Source: Coriolopsis trogii (Eukaryota > Basidiomycota > Agaricomycetes > Polyporales > Polyporaceae). Taken from it: 64,000 nucleotides of DNA. Numbering within the stretch: position 1 is the first letter of the stretch; every line of letters starts with the position of its first letter. Below, piece by piece: positions 23,029-35,406 of the stretch. The notes under the pieces are model-generated. The model was not told where the DNA came from and did no database searches. It worked only from the letters and a program-made list of their open reading frames with translations. The position numbers and the translations under genes were made by a program. The stretch covers positions 868,001 to 932,000 of the forward strand of contig JAHYIO010000006.1 in assembly GCA_020543525.1 (NCBI GenBank). Direction: 5' to 3'.

Positions 23029-24244
23029 TTATGACTCTTCTTGTGGTGACTGAGAGGTCTGAGACGATGACGCCTGTTCCTTGGCTATCCTGTTCAGGAG
23101 GACCGTCGTACATGCCTTTAGGGCATCGATCTCTTCCGCCTTCGGGTCAGCACACCCTCCCCACCTTATCTTCAAGTTTGGGTCGACGAGGTACACGTAT
23201 CCAACATGCTTGTTCGCGATACCTAGCGGTTGTCGAAGATACCTGGGAAGTATGGATGGTCAGAAGCTTCATTCAATGCGAGCAGGATGCACGACTTACT
23301 CCATGTTCTGGTTGGATATCAAGTACGTCGGCCACAGCGGCTCCGGAACCTGTTTCCGGATCCCGGACGCAAACAGTGACACGAGGAAAGACTTGATGAG
23401 GTTATCTTGTAGGTTCACTTGTACCATTTGGAAGAGGGGATTCGAAGCGAAGGCCTCTTGGGTTGGGCCCACGAACTGCGCTGTTTGTAGCTGTGTATGA
23501 CGGATAAGAAGGAGCAGAGACAATAACGGCGAGGATGCGAGTTTACCTCCGAAATACGTGTGGTGAGCAAGGTCACAATAGAGACCTTTCCTTGAAGGAT
23601 ATTTGTTGTGTGCACTTTCCCCTCACCAACTAACGGCGTGCCGTGAATGTCTGGGAAGTAAAGAGCTCTCTGGCCAAATTACCTCAGTGTCGGCATATGC
23701 AGGTCCTGGCAGTGGTGCAAGGCATGATGGTAGATCAGGAGCTTACATCTTCTCGTATCATGACCATAGGCGCAACCCATGTCTTGCCACCATGTCTCCG
23801 TGTAGCGTTGAGGTCAAAGAAGTACCCTCGTGTCGCTTCCCTCGCCCTGTTAAAATATTTTAGAGAACATCCATGAGATAAAAGAATGCGGATGGCGTAC
23901 AAATGTGTGCGCTCCTCCAGCCGCTTCTCCTGGTCCAAGAATTTCTCCTTCGTGTCTGCCCAAGACCTAATTCGTGCCTCTGGTTTCTCCCGGACACCCA
24001 GAGGTCTCTGAAGCAACGGCAACACATCCTTCTGTTCTGCTTTTGACTCGTCGGTCGTGTGCAGCGCCTCTTTCTCTTTGCCTTTTGACTGGACATTAGC
24101 TTGGGGGGTTTGCGTCTCCGGTGCCAGAGGTTGCTCCGTTTGCCGTCGGAAAGTGCTGACTATCCATCGCCTCTGAGGTGTAGGTTGTCGCCTCGTCACA
24201 GCAACACGACTGCTGACACGAAGGCTAGAAGGAGAAGGACGCAT
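23029..24244 (-). CDS. ATP10: mitochondrial F1Fo ATP synthase assembly factor ATP10, 323 aa
   Basis: Five exons (24244-23901, 23846-23747, 23669-23547, 23490-23300, 23242-23029) sum to 324 codons. The N terminus is a typical mitochondrial presequence (MRPSPSSLRVSSRVAVTRRQ...). ATP10 blocks follow in order: TRGYFFDLNATRRHGGKTWVAP, ALYFPDIHGTPL, QGKVSIVTLLTTRISE, YLISNQNMEYLRQPLG, and a final NKHVGYVYLVDPNLKIRWGGCADP. ATP10 binds newly made Atp6 and aids its incorporation into Fo at the inner membrane. All four introns preserve frame. Confidence 0.92.
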
Positions 24245-26947
24245 GGTTGCCAGATATATGCCCGCCCTGAGGACCCTGGGCTTCAGTGACGAAAGGCCTT
24301 CAAGAAGCAGACGCGACGAGTCGGCCGCGTGCGAAAGGCACATCACGTGCTGTACGCGTCGCGTTACTGGCGGCCGGCTGCTCGATGTTCAGGACTCTCT
24401 TGCTCAGCATCTGCCATGTCCCTTTTTGAAACGCTAGCAACAACTCTTCAGACGTAGTTGTCCACACGCTGCCTTATCGAGCAATAACACTCTTGCTTTC
24501 AACCCCTTGATCCATAAGACGGAACTCCTGAGATATTGGCAGTTGTTGAGCACGACGTCGACTAAGACACAACGTTCATCGGCACAGGTACGGCGGCTTG
24601 CTCTCAACATACAATGATGCTGAAAAACACACTCTATGGGCTTAGACACAGTTCTGAAGGTCCTGTGTCACCTCAACGCGTTGATTGAGCAGTCTAGTAG
24701 TCTGGCATGTTCCCCAAAACCCCCTGCCACTGTATGCGAAGTGTGCCTACGTTTTTGCTTCTCTTGCTGAGGTACATTGCATGCGCTGAGCCTACGAGGC
24801 ACATACATCACACTGTCAGCACGCGGATCTGTCAGTAGCAGCATGGAGAGTGCGTGATTCCCGTTGGCACATCTGGTGATGGTAAGTCGTCTATTGAACG
24901 TTCATCCTGACAATGCTGAACCGCCCTCATCTTCTCTTAAGGGGAGGACGCACTGCGCACGCGACCGGATATCGGTACGCTACGGGAAGCTCGCGATGTA
25001 GGAGCACGATAGGCCCGGCGCTACTCACTTGGTATCGCATCGTGCCCCTCAATATCTCACGCTTGCGGACACTACCAACCGGGTGTCCTTCTCTTCCCGG
25101 TTCAAACCTTGCGCTATCCCGATATCCAGTCCATTGAGCGAACCCCAGATATCCCGGTTTCTCATGCGAGGAGTCGATGGTGAATGCTTCGAAGACTGGA
25201 CCACGGAATGCGGAACGCGGGCAAAGGCCGGACATGAGCTGCGAGAAGGGCCACAAGACACCACAGAATAGCAGGACGTGGCACTGATCGAGGTCAGTCG
25301 ACACACACGGATACACGCCTGACCCTTCCAGCTGTCTTATCGTTCATGTCCCCGTCTGTGCAGGTCATGACCCTCGGACCTTGTGCCAAACTCGAGGACT
25401 GGCTGAAGGCGATCCGGTTTGACGCCTTGCAGTGTGCATCTTCAGGAACATTCTACCGCGGGCGGCGTCGTGCCGCACCGCTGCGGTATACGCGGAAGCG
25501 TAGCGACATGACATAGTTGTGTTGTGCGCCGTAACCACACCCTGCAGGGACTGTCTCCGGTCTCACTCTACTCCTTCGGTAAGCTTGTCAAGAAGGCGCG
25601 CTCTATCTATCCAAAGTCAACACCGCGCTGTAGGTTTCCATTGGACGGGCATGTCGCCGCAGCACGAGGATCCCCCTCGATGCATGAATAACGTTGGAGA
25701 GGAATCCTCCAGCGACTGCGTCGTACCTGCGCTATATTACGTTCTTAAGCACCAAGAATGGTGATAGGATTACGTTCCTGGGAAGAATGACGACTTTCGC
25801 TTCGTGCGGAATGAAGCGTGATGCTAAGGCGCAGGGAGATATAGAGGTATGTAACGCAATGCCAGACGATGCGATGCCGTTCAAGATCTAACTATGTCAC
25901 CTCGCGCAGGCGAAGGACCTATACTTGGCTTGATTGCGTCCACATAGCTCCGTGCCAACAAGTGGATGCGGTCTGCGACATTGGCGACGCTGCGAGAGGG
26001 TGAGTTGGAGACAGTTTGAGCAAAATTCCTATAACGGTCAAGAGGCGATGCTCGTCATCAACGGGTGTCCATAAACTCAATGCTGTACAGACCCTCACAA
26101 CCAAAGGTCCACATTCCAAACGTGCTGCTGGAAGGCGGCGGGCTTGGCTTTCGACATTATCAGGTGCAAGAGCCATATCAGCCTGTTTCCCGCAGTCTCC
26201 CGACATCGGTGCCTCGCGGATGGCGGTGCCGGGTGAAAAAGGTGGATGCACCCCGGATTACGAGCAACAATGCTGCAGCTGGTCGAGCCCCAGAACCACG
26301 AAGACGGTGTGGAATCGCGCGGACGAAGAGACAAGCTCGGGCTGTGCCCTCGGGAGCGCCCATCGGGCCGGCCACGTGCAGGCTCATCTCCAGATGAGAT
26401 CTCCGAGTATGAACGCCGGAGATGGAAGGAGCACCCATTGTCCTCCGCTCTTGTCTAGCCTCTCGCAACATTTACGCACTCTCATGGATACCCGAGTCGC
26501 GAAAGTGCGCCCAGGATTTCCAGTCGAGAATAAGCACAAAACACCGACATCGGTGTCCAGACGACGAAGGGCGCTATTCTCTGCCAGAACGATATCGATT
26601 ACACGCTGCAGCGAAACGTTCATAACGCTGCTGTCCATTACGAGGCGAGAACACTGCGAAGGGCAGGATCACCAGCCCGTATCTTCGACTCGAGGCCGCT
26701 TCGCGTTTTCCCAGCTCAATCGGACCCTAGCGCCCCTGCCTCGGTATACCTTCAGGCGATCACTTGTGCCTCATGGTGTACACGCCCAACCCGGCCCTCC
26801 GTCACGTTCTCTCCGCTCTCTAATAAAGCCCCCCGACTTTGAGTCCTTCCCTCCTTGGGTTCTCCTCAACGCTCTGTGAGCTCTTTGCGAGCACTTCCGC
26901 TCTTCCACTCTTCCCTCTCCCCCCCTCGCCATCTCGTGCTGGCTAAC
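24245..26947. other. 2.7 kb gene-poor stretch
   Basis: No exon chain or domain can be followed. Open frames such as 26016-26879 have random-like composition and no recognisable motif. The final 130 bases before 26948 (TAATAAAG at about 26821, then CT-rich) look like the promoter and leader of the kinase gene. Confidence 0.45.
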
Positions 26948-29430
26948 ATGGTCACTTCTCCTCAATCCCCCGCCTCGCCCACGCCACCGGCGCTCGGAAC
27001 CCTCATCGACAACGGCTCTCTGCAGCTCGTCGAGATTCTCGGGTACGGTGGGTATGGCATTGTCTATCGTGCGGTCGACACTTTCTCCTCCAACCCAACA
27101 TCATACGCCGTCAAGTGCCTACCACATTCCACCAAGCGCAGTGCCACTCGCCAGCGCCAACTACACATGCGCGAGATCACCCTTCACCAGCTCGCATCGG
27201 GTCACCCCAATGTTGTTACTCTTCATCGCGTCGTCGAAGACTACCAGTACACGTTCATTGTCATGGACTACTGCTCCGACGGCGACCTTTTCACCCAGAT
27301 TCTGCACCAGCGGCGCTATCTCGGCAATAACGCCCTCATCAAGGAGGTCTTTCTTCAGCTGCTCGATGCGGTTGAATACTGCCACTCCCTCGGTATTTAT
27401 CATCGCGACTTGAAGCCCGAGAACATCCTCTGCTTCGAGGACGGTCTCCGCCTCGCCGTCACCGACTTCGGTCTCGCGACGACAGAGCGCATGAGCACCG
27501 AATTCCGTACGGGTAGTGTCTACCACATGAGCCCAGGTATGTCTCACGTCATCTAAACCTCCGCTCCGTCTTTCTCACGCGAAGTACAGAGTGCCAAGGC
27601 GGATACTTCGCACCGACGCGGAGTTACTCCCCTCTATTTAACGACGTCTGGTCGCTGGGTATCATTCTTCTCAACCTTATCACCGGGCGCAACCCATGGA
27701 AGTCGGCGTCGGCGGACGACTGCACGTTCCAGGCCTACCTCAAGGACCCACGTCATTTCCTCCCGACTGTCCTCCCGATCTCCGAGGAGGTCAACCTCCT
27801 TCTCACTCGTACACTCGAGGTCGACTGGCGCCGTCGCATTACCCTTCGCGAGATGCGTCTCGCCTTCAAGGCGATTGACAACTTCTATTCGCGCGATGTC
27901 GTCTTCGAGGACAGCATGGCGAGGTGTCCCTGGGAGGCCGGTGTCAACGTGGACGCGGACAGCGACTCCTCCGCGGAGGCGGAACCGGAGCCCAAAGACC
28001 TTCCGGAGCAGCAGCAGCCTCAGGAGGACTTCACCTCCACCTGGAGCGACGGGTCCGACTCCGAGATGGTCTTCGCCCGCGAGAGGTCACTTGCCAAGGA
28101 GTCGTCCTGGGCAAGCTCCTTCGGTGCTCAGCACGGCGACTCCTCCGGCCGTGCCTCGTCTTCAGCCTATTCGCGTTCCATGTCCCCCAGTCCCGATGCC
28201 TCTCCCATTCATACTACAACGAAGCTCTTCGAGGCGCTCCAGACCCCCGGACAGAGCCCTGCCTCCGCGTACTCTGTTCTGTCTTCCTCGTCGTCCATCC
28301 CGTCACCTCCGGTAACGCCGCATGCGTGGACTCAACAACACATGCGTCCAAAGCTTGTCATCACCGTCGACACGGACATACACAAGCCTGAGTACTATGA
28401 CAACAGCGTGACGATGATCTCCGCCACGGCGTCATCAATGCACACTGCGCTCGAGTCTGGTGTGGACGGCTATATGTACTCGCCTTTGAGTGCCATCTCG
28501 ACCGCGAAGGCGTCCCCCTACGGCGACTCCCGTGACGACATGGGAATGATCATCACGCCTGCTACCGAGGACCACGACATGGACGAGGACGAGTACCCCG
28601 AGATCGATACGTACGACGCTCTTCCATCTGCCCGCCCCGAGTCTCCAGTTCTCGGGCTCGACTTCGGAGCGAACCAGACCCAGACGCGTCACCAAGTCGC
28701 GTCAGACGTGCAGTCCGACTATAGTTGGAACCGCATCTGCTCCTGGCTCAACCCCTCGCCGAAGGCCGCCAACACCACCGCGACGAACACCCCGGCTTTT
28801 TCGTTTTTTACAGTCCAGGCGACGCCTGCGCCATCACGACAGCCGTCGCCACGCGAACCTGTCGTATGGCCCGCATTCTCTTTCGGCACCTCTGCCACGC
28901 CCTCTACTCCGCACTCGATGCCCGAGAAGCTCTCCCCTTCCCTCCAGACCTCCCCACAGCAGCACCTCTTACGCCCGCCGTTGACGCCGACGGTGGTCCG
29001 GGGCGACAGGAAAACGCGCACGTCGAGCTTCCTTCGGCCTATTCGCCTCGCTTTCCCCCGCCGTTCTTCATCTCCCGCCCGCAGGCGATCGTCTTCGCGC
29101 TCGCCCGGTCGTGGGCTTGGTGGTCGCGGCAAGACTCAGCAGACGGCGTCTGCCCCAGAGACATACGCGGCGAACTGGGTGTTTTCCGCCTCGACGAGCG
29201 GGTCCCCGGAGCCACAGCCCTACCTGTGCATCCCCCCGACGACTGTGTCAACAGTACAGCCGATGCATGTGCGTGTGGGGTCGCGTGTTTTGGAGAAGGA
29301 GAAGGAGAGCATGCACCCGACGCACTCGACGCTGACAGAGGACGCACAGCCGCGGCGGAAGCGGCTCCGGTCGGCGCGCGACTGGTTCTCGCCCGGGAAG
29401 CTCTTCGCTGCTGTCTTGCCCTCTTCGTGA
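26948..29430 (+). CDS. Ser/Thr protein kinase of the Ran1/Ksp1 type, 809 aa
   Basis: Two exons (26948-27536 and 27590-29430) sum to 810 codons. The kinase domain covers about residues 20-300: glycine loop GYGGYGIVYRAVD, catalytic Lys in YAVKCLP, HRD-type HRDLKPEN, DFG in VTDFGLATTE, and an activation end reading MSPECQGGYF in place of APE. That activation segment and VWSLGIILLNLITGRNPWK resemble the fungal Ran1(Pat1)/Ksp1/Sks1 group, which acts in nutrient and meiosis signalling; the specific role here is inferred. The C-terminal 500 residues are Ser/Pro-rich and disordered, with an Arg/Ser patch (RRSSSPARRRSSSRSPGRG). No ATG exists upstream in frame near the domain, so 26948 is the start. 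Confidence 0.9.
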
Positions 29431-30800
29431 CTCTCGCGTATCTCGCTGTCCTGGCCGGCACGGTCGTGAACGTCAACGCGCGTGCGCAGTTGTATCGCTA
29501 ACTTATTTGTCTTGCATCGGTTTGTCCTCGCCATCGCATATTGTTCTCCTGCATGTCTCACATATCTCGCATCACCTCTGTTACGACCCCCCACGACCTC
29601 GTCATCATCGCATCTCCGCATACCACACGCATCTCACGACGAACTATTCTCTTTCTCTGCAGGCATCTGGTGTACCTCGTAGCATTGCATCTTCTCATAT
29701 CATTCTCATTCTCAGCATCGACATCGACATCTGCATCCTGTACCAAAACGTGCCTTTGTTTTTTCTTCCTCAGTATTTTTATCTCGGTAGAGCCGTGTAC
29801 ATTCATACAGAATCCGGCGGAACTGGAACCCGCGCAGCGCTAGCAGTGTTGTACTACTATTCTTTCAACTTTCTTCTTGTTGTACTCCCACCCTCCAGGC
29901 GGTCAGCGGCCGCTCATCCTGTATGCTACCCTTCACATCTGTTGTATGCCATATGCACCTATGCCTCACCCTCGTCATCTCCGGTCTTGCGTGCTTCAGG
30001 GTGTTGACGTCCGATCTTCGCCACCGCGTCTTGAACCGCTTGGAGTACGTACCGCAGTAGCTCATGCACAGGGAGGCGCAAGGCCTGTGTGGACGAAAAG
30101 CGCGAGTCCAGGGCTTGGCAATGTCATGGGGGATGGGTACGATCCACCGCGCGCAGAATGCGCGAATAAGGCGAGTTATTCGCGCTACGCACGGTGGCCT
30201 CGTAGCAGGTACCCGATGGTCGCGCCAGAGGAGGAGACTGGACATGGCTGGCGAATGAATTAGTTTGTGTATATGTACATGTCCAGCCAAGCTATGATTG
30301 TCCGACGCTCACCCTGCTGAACTCATTCAAGCCTGACGCATGAGGCGCCCAGCAGGAAGGCGGTCGCGTATCTTCACCGTCAACGTCACCTAGAGAAGAG
30401 CAAGAAGTTCTTGAATGGTACTAGATGGAAAGAGGAAGAGACTGAAGACAGGGGAGCCTTTTGACCTGGGGCGAAACGATCATTGAGGATACTCCACATT
30501 GATCATGTAGGGTAGCATGTAGATCCCCCTGTTGGCTGCTGTGAACGACGACCAGGCTAGGGAACCATAATCTCGCGCGATATCATAGAGGCACGTCATT
30601 GACTCCCACATGTCCAGGGTGTAGTTCATGTTCCGACTGCGAAGCTATGTCACCATCTTTCGGTTCAGGCGTAAGCGTTGCTGATACTTCTCTCTAAATT
30701 ACCTGAAGATCAATCAAAATGCCCCTGGCGTGGAGGCTATGTCAATACCGCTCTGGAGTACGTAGCGGAGACCTGTTGGATTTCGAAACGGCAACTAAGT
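29431..30800. other. 1.4 kb without a supported gene
   Basis: The first few hundred bases, T/C-rich on the plus strand, suit the 3' UTR of the kinase. The remainder shows only short open frames. Confidence 0.4.
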
Positions 30801-31694
30801 CTACCTGGCCGTTGTCTGCTGTCCTCCCGACTTCTCCTGCAGACGATCCATGATCTTGGCATCCGGCGCAACAGCCGCAGGGATTTCCAGCTTCTGCGTC
30901 GCCTCCTTGCGCTGGGACCGGCTGTCGCCCTTGAAGCCGATGAAGTACAGGCGCAAGGACTCGCCGCCCACTGCATCGCTCTGCTCCCGTCAGATCAACA
31001 AATAGCGACGAGCATACAATGAGGAGGCACGTACAAAGAACAAGGATAGCGAGTGAACGTTCGCGAAAGATGCCGTCCGAAGGGGATACTCCGTGACGCC
31101 AGTCTCCCCCTCGAGCAAGCTGATGTTCAGCTGTGGCGTGATATCCTCAGCCTCGGAGAAATCGACGATGTTCGTGCGATTGGCGTATATCCGCAGATGT
31201 CGAGGGCTGACTTCCCCCCTTCCTAACGTACCATTGGCAAACGATCGACGGTGAGTGGTGTGGCCGAGTGCCAGTGTATTATGAGACCGATCGTCTTTGA
31301 ACATACCTGTTTTCAGCAGCAACGAGCGCAGGCGGACGTTGTGCGTGAAGGGAACATGAATGATGATCTACAAGAACGCAGACGTTTAGAGACAGTTAGC
31401 ACCTGCGCGCCACAATCAAGAGCATCCGAGGTCCAGGGTTACGCACTTGATCGTCAACGCCGGATTCAGCAAACTTGGAGGTGTCGTCGCGTTCGTCCCA
31501 CGGCTTGATGATGGCCTGCGCGTCCTCTGGAACCGTCAGGTTGAGGCCGTGCACACTTGCCTCGTCATGTTCGTCGTCCAAATGCGGCACGCACATGAAC
31601 ATGCTCACTTGTTAATATCTATGGACCCATACAGATTACCGAGGTCCATGCCAGAAAGCTGGGCGGCCACTGAATCCTCGTTGTGGGACGACAT
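30801..31694 (-). CDS. PITH-domain protein, 207 aa
   Basis: Five exons (31694-31609, 31555-31447, 31367-31307, 31222-31035, 30980-30801) sum to 208 codons. The whole protein is one PITH domain (proteasome-interacting, as in the C-terminal part of thioredoxin-like TXNL1). Markers are NVHGLNLTVPEDAQAIIKPWDER, HVPFTHNVRLRSLLLKT, RHLRIYANRTNIVDFSEAED, EYPLRTASFANVHSLSLFF and GGESLRLYFIGFKGDS. There is no thioredoxin domain, so it resembles stand-alone PITHD1 proteins. A proteasome link is inferred from the family. The ATG is in frame with the conserved MDLGNLYGSIDINN start region. Confidence 0.9.
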
Positions 31695-31929
31695 GTTCGT
31701 TGTCTGATAGCTTGGACGTCTGGTTACAAGTTGGTTACCAAGAGAGCTGTGTTTCTTAGTACTCACTGATATCTTGAAGTTCTCAGAAGATGAATGACTA
31801 CAGTAAACTGGGCCTCGTATACTTCCTGACTTTCTGGGACGCGTCATTCCGCGCCGGTAATAGTAGCCGTGGGAGGAATGGAAGCGCTCGTCTGAGATTA
31901 CTATCGAGTCTCGACCAACGTTGACAGTA

Positions 31930-32808
31930 CTACTTAGTTTGACAGTCATAAGGCGGGAATCCCGCTATACCGAGCAGCTCGTCATGCAAGGTCACGACGA
32001 TCTCGTAGCCGCGGTAGATCACCTCTTTGGGATAGTCCCGCCATCCACCCTTGCCGTCAGCCATATAGTCCCATTTCATACCTTCCCAGTAGATCGGACG
32101 CCATCCTGCCTGCTCCCAATCTAGAAGCGCGACCACCTCCACATCCTCGTCCTCCTCTCCGTGAACACGAACCAAGATGTTCCGGCGGTTGATATCACCA
32201 TGGGTGAACACGATAGGATGGTCAACAGGGATGGCGCGACGTATATCCTCTATGCGCTCTCCCGTGGGTGGGTGGATGTCTCCGAACATCTTGAAGAGGG
32301 AGGTATGCCAGTCCCGGAACGCACGCTCGTCTGGGAACGGGCCTAGGAGTGGGCTCCCCATCTTGTAGTCCAAGAATCCATTACCCGACGTCGAGCCGAT
32401 CCACCCCTGCTGAGGCAGACCAGACTCTGGAGGTGGAGCAGGTTGGGAGAGAGAACGAAGCTCATCCACATAGCCAGCGATGGTGCGCATGACATGCAGA
32501 CGTTGCCCTTGGGAAAGGACATTCCAGGCGCGAGCCAGGGTCTGGCCTTCGATGAACTGCATGAGGATCCGGCCTTTACCGTCTTCCTCCCAGTAATCGA
32601 GCAGTTTCGGCACAGGTATGGTGGTGTGCTCAAGCACAAAGCGTATGGCCTCCACTTCACAACGTGCAGAGTCGAGGTTTCGGATCTTCAGGACTTCGTG
32701 CGAGGTGACCTGGACGACCCCGATTTTGAGGCGTGGAAAGTGCTTTCGCGATCTCCTGATGAGGTATGGCATCAGATGACGGCGAAGACGGGCGATGGGA
32801 GCTACCAT
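31930..32808 (-). CDS. APH-family kinase-like protein, 292 aa (intact copy)
   Basis: A continuous single-exon frame with the complete APH core: LLDYWEEDGKGRILMQFIEG, WIGSTSGNGFLDYKMG, catalytic FTHGDINRRNILV, metal-binding LLDWEQAGWRPIYWEG, and the C-terminal DYPKEVIYRGYE helix that is shifted out of frame in the copy at 17.3 kb. Two in-frame ATGs are possible, at 32889 and 32808. I give the shorter because homology to the paralogue begins just after it, but the longer adds 27 residues. The family probably phosphorylates a small hydroxylated molecule; none has been assigned in mushrooms. The stop lies 235 nt from the PITH start on the same strand. Confidence 0.82.
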   Translation of the reverse strand: MVAPIARLRRHLMPYLIRRSRKHFPRLKIGVVQVTSHEVLKIRNLDSARCEVEAIRFVLEHTTIPVPKLLDYWEEDGKGRILMQFIEGQTLARAWNVLSQGQRLHVMRTIAGYVDELRSLSQPAPPPESGLPQQGWIGSTSGNGFLDYKMGSPLLGPFPDERAFRDWHTSLFKMFGDIHPPTGERIEDIRRAIPVDHPIVFTHGDINRRNILVRVHGEEDEDVEVVALLDWEQAGWRPIYWEGMKWDYMADGKGGWRDYPKEVIYRGYEIVVTLHDELLGIAGFPPYDCQTK

Positions 32809-33098
32809 GATTGCACAGAGTACGGCGGAAGTCCTTGACCACGGATGCGAGAGGACCGCCCTTTTGAGTCCAGGTTGCACAGGGAACATCAACCAATCGA
32901 GGACAGCACACCTGAGGTGAGGTTTCCACCCCCCTCTTCCGCATATAGTTAAGTTGAGGATACGGCTGTGAAGATCGCACCGGCTCGCACCCCAGTCTTC
33001 TATTGCCGAAGTCAAGAGCCTATCAGTGTAGGATCAACTCGGCCATTCCTGCCAGGCGTTAGCCTCGAGGCCGGCTGTCGCACTGTTTTGATAACGAA

Positions 33099-34410
33099 CT
33101 ACTCATATCGTCGATATTCATCAGCCATCCGTCTCAAGGAGTAGAGCATGGAGATACACGTACTCCACTCTCTGCGCCGTACAGAAACCCCACAATAAGT
33201 TCGCAGGGTCCCCGCAATATTCTCGAAGTGTTCGCAGAGGCGGTTCTCCGGCAACGTCAGCTCATTGCGCCAACTGTCACCGGTCCTCCCTCGGATGACT
33301 ACCTGCAGGGTCCGCAAAAGACTAAACGTGTCGGAACGTAAGGTCGCCACGAGTGCCGCATAAAATGAGTCGTGATGGACAGAGCAGCCGCTGAACTAGT
33401 GTCTTCAGACGGTAGGTGTGTCTCGAGAAGGAACCGGATGTGTTGGACGCGACCCTCACTTGGGAGGCTGTACAGGAAACCGAGGAACCCCGAGTACCAG
33501 CCGTTGGGATGAAGCCGAAGTTTCAACGTCTTCATGGCTGTATAGTTCGATAGTGCTAATCCTCCTGTTGACAGATGAGCGGGATGTTGCGATGTCAATA
33601 TCATCCGCTTGACGCACCTATGCCTTCGGACTGCAAGGCGACGGGAAGACGCGACACGGAAGCAGACACCGCGTCAAAGAACAAGGCCTGTTGCCAACGC
33701 TCGTGGCCTTCGAGGTCGGTGTAGTAGTATCCGTAGCCCACCTACCCTCCAAGTCATGGAGAGACTTGGAGGATGGATTCTGAGCAAGCCAGCATAGAAA
33801 CTCATCCATTCCGGCGTCCGCGATAGAGTACTTCACGTAGAGCGAAGTGAGAGCTGGACAGCCGCCAGGTGAGCGCGGCAGCGTAACTGCTGCATTTGCT
33901 GCGTGCGGTAGGACTGTGATTCGGGTGTCGATAGCGAGTACGGTGAGCGACGGAAGAGTCGATACGAGGAGACAGAGAGTAGCGACGGTGATCTTGACGA
34001 AGCCTATGGACTGTCCTAGGTTGAGCTCTCGGACAGACGGGAAGAGCGTAGGTACTTCGATGCGCGCTGGGCTGACCCAGTCTATGTCGCAGTGCAAGCG
34101 TCTGAGGTTTGGCAGACGGTCGGCGAAGGTGTGTGGAAAGGAACACATCCGTTTGCTCCATTTCTTGTATCTTGTAAATATGCGTTCGGGATAACGCCTT
34201 GCATACCTCGGGGACTGGGTGACACGCTCAATGAAGATCTCGTAGGTGGCAGAGGTTAGTCGGAACGTGCGGAAGAGGCAGCGTCTACTCGCGGGCAGCC
34301 AGTTGCGATGGACGAGAGAGCACCGACACAAGTTGGTAGTCGAGGTTATCCACAAGCTCGATGATGATATAGACTACTTTGGGTGGTATGTGCAATGTCA
34401 TCTTCTGCAT
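33099..34410 (-). pseudogene. F-box/LRR-like gene with frame disruption(s)
   Basis: From ATG 34410 the frame reads an F-box start (MTLHIPPKVVYIIIELVDNLDY). Its second half (LCRCSLVHRNWLPASRRCLF) lies in the next frame one base away, with no room for an intron, so the F-box itself is split. Downstream the LRR-like body (LPNLRRLHCDIDWVSP, TLPSLTVLAID) is open to about 33750. A second frame change separates SLHDLEG from YYYTDLEGHERWQQALFFDAVSAS; a 38-nt GT-AG segment could explain it but is shorter than other introns here. The C-terminal exons (LALSNYTAMKTLKLRLHPNGW, then FSLLRTLQVVIRGRTGDSW, stop at 33099) still resemble relatives. Probably a recent pseudogene, unless the base-level assembly is wrong. 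Confidence 0.65.
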
Positions 34411-35406
34411 TTTGTTGACGTCAGCGCACTCAGCAATTATAGGCGAGTGTCAATACCTTGAGGCATGTGGCCGTAAAAAAGCGGCCCAGAGATTGATGAG
34501 CACCGTTCTGGAGAATGACGATGTCTTCCCCAAACCAGGAGAGCCTGCCGTCAGCATAGGTCAGTCAATGCTTGGGAAGAATTAGATGATACCTGGTGTC
34601 AATATCCTCCAATTGACAGGAGTCGACGAAAGAGTCACGGAGAGACAAGTCCCCTAGTAGCTCTGACGTCTGAGAGACACATACGCCAAACCTCCCAGGC
34701 TGTATCATTGATAAGCTGTAAAGCGTCATCCCCAGGCTACATATCTCTAGGAAGAATGGTGATTAGAGAACAACCCCGGCGTATATAGCCTCGATTAGAC
34801 GTTACGTGCTCGTATTAATGCGTTGAACATGAACGACAAACGCTCTGTCGTCAACAGGATCCGAACAACTAACAAGTGTGGTCCACGAGGTAGTCAGAGA
34901 TATGTGATTGAAGGTAGAGAGACCCAACCTTGAAGGTGATCATGACCATACTGGATGAGTGAACGGCGACCCGGAAAGTGACTGAGACACGCAAAGGGCG
35001 GTGTCCACCGAGCCCTTAGATGTAGGCACCGTAGGCTGAGATCACTCGCCTGCCCCAGTGTAATAGTTAGTCATACAGCCGCGCCTGTACTCAGTACGAG
35101 CGGGATACAAAAGCATGAAGTCAAAAAAAAAGAACGGCGGGACCGCAGTATTAAGATCGAGATCCGTGGCAACGACCGACGGGGGGCGTGGGAGAATGCC
35201 GATGCGGAACAGGGGCGCACTGGGCGGGCGCAGCACCGCAGCGCACGCCTTCTCCTTCTCCCACTAGCAACCAGTGAACTCACAGGGCAATCAGAGTCAC
35301 TGACTCCTTGTCCCTCTTTTTCCTAGCCTGAGCAGAATCGACGTCTGCCCCCCTCGCACAAGGCATTGGTGCTGGTCTCTCTTCGTCTTGATCTGCAAGT
35401 TCTGCC
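34411..35406. other. intergenic upstream of the TPT pair
   Basis: No supported exon. The last 150 bases are CT-rich on the plus strand, like a fungal leader, and run into the ATG at 35407. Confidence 0.4.

Noticed and set aside
26016..26879. 287-codon plus-strand frame
   Set aside because: No domain, random-like composition and no good start context.
28725..29501. 258-codon plus-strand frame inside the kinase gene
   Set aside because: Shadow of the kinase coding frame in GC-rich DNA; no domain.
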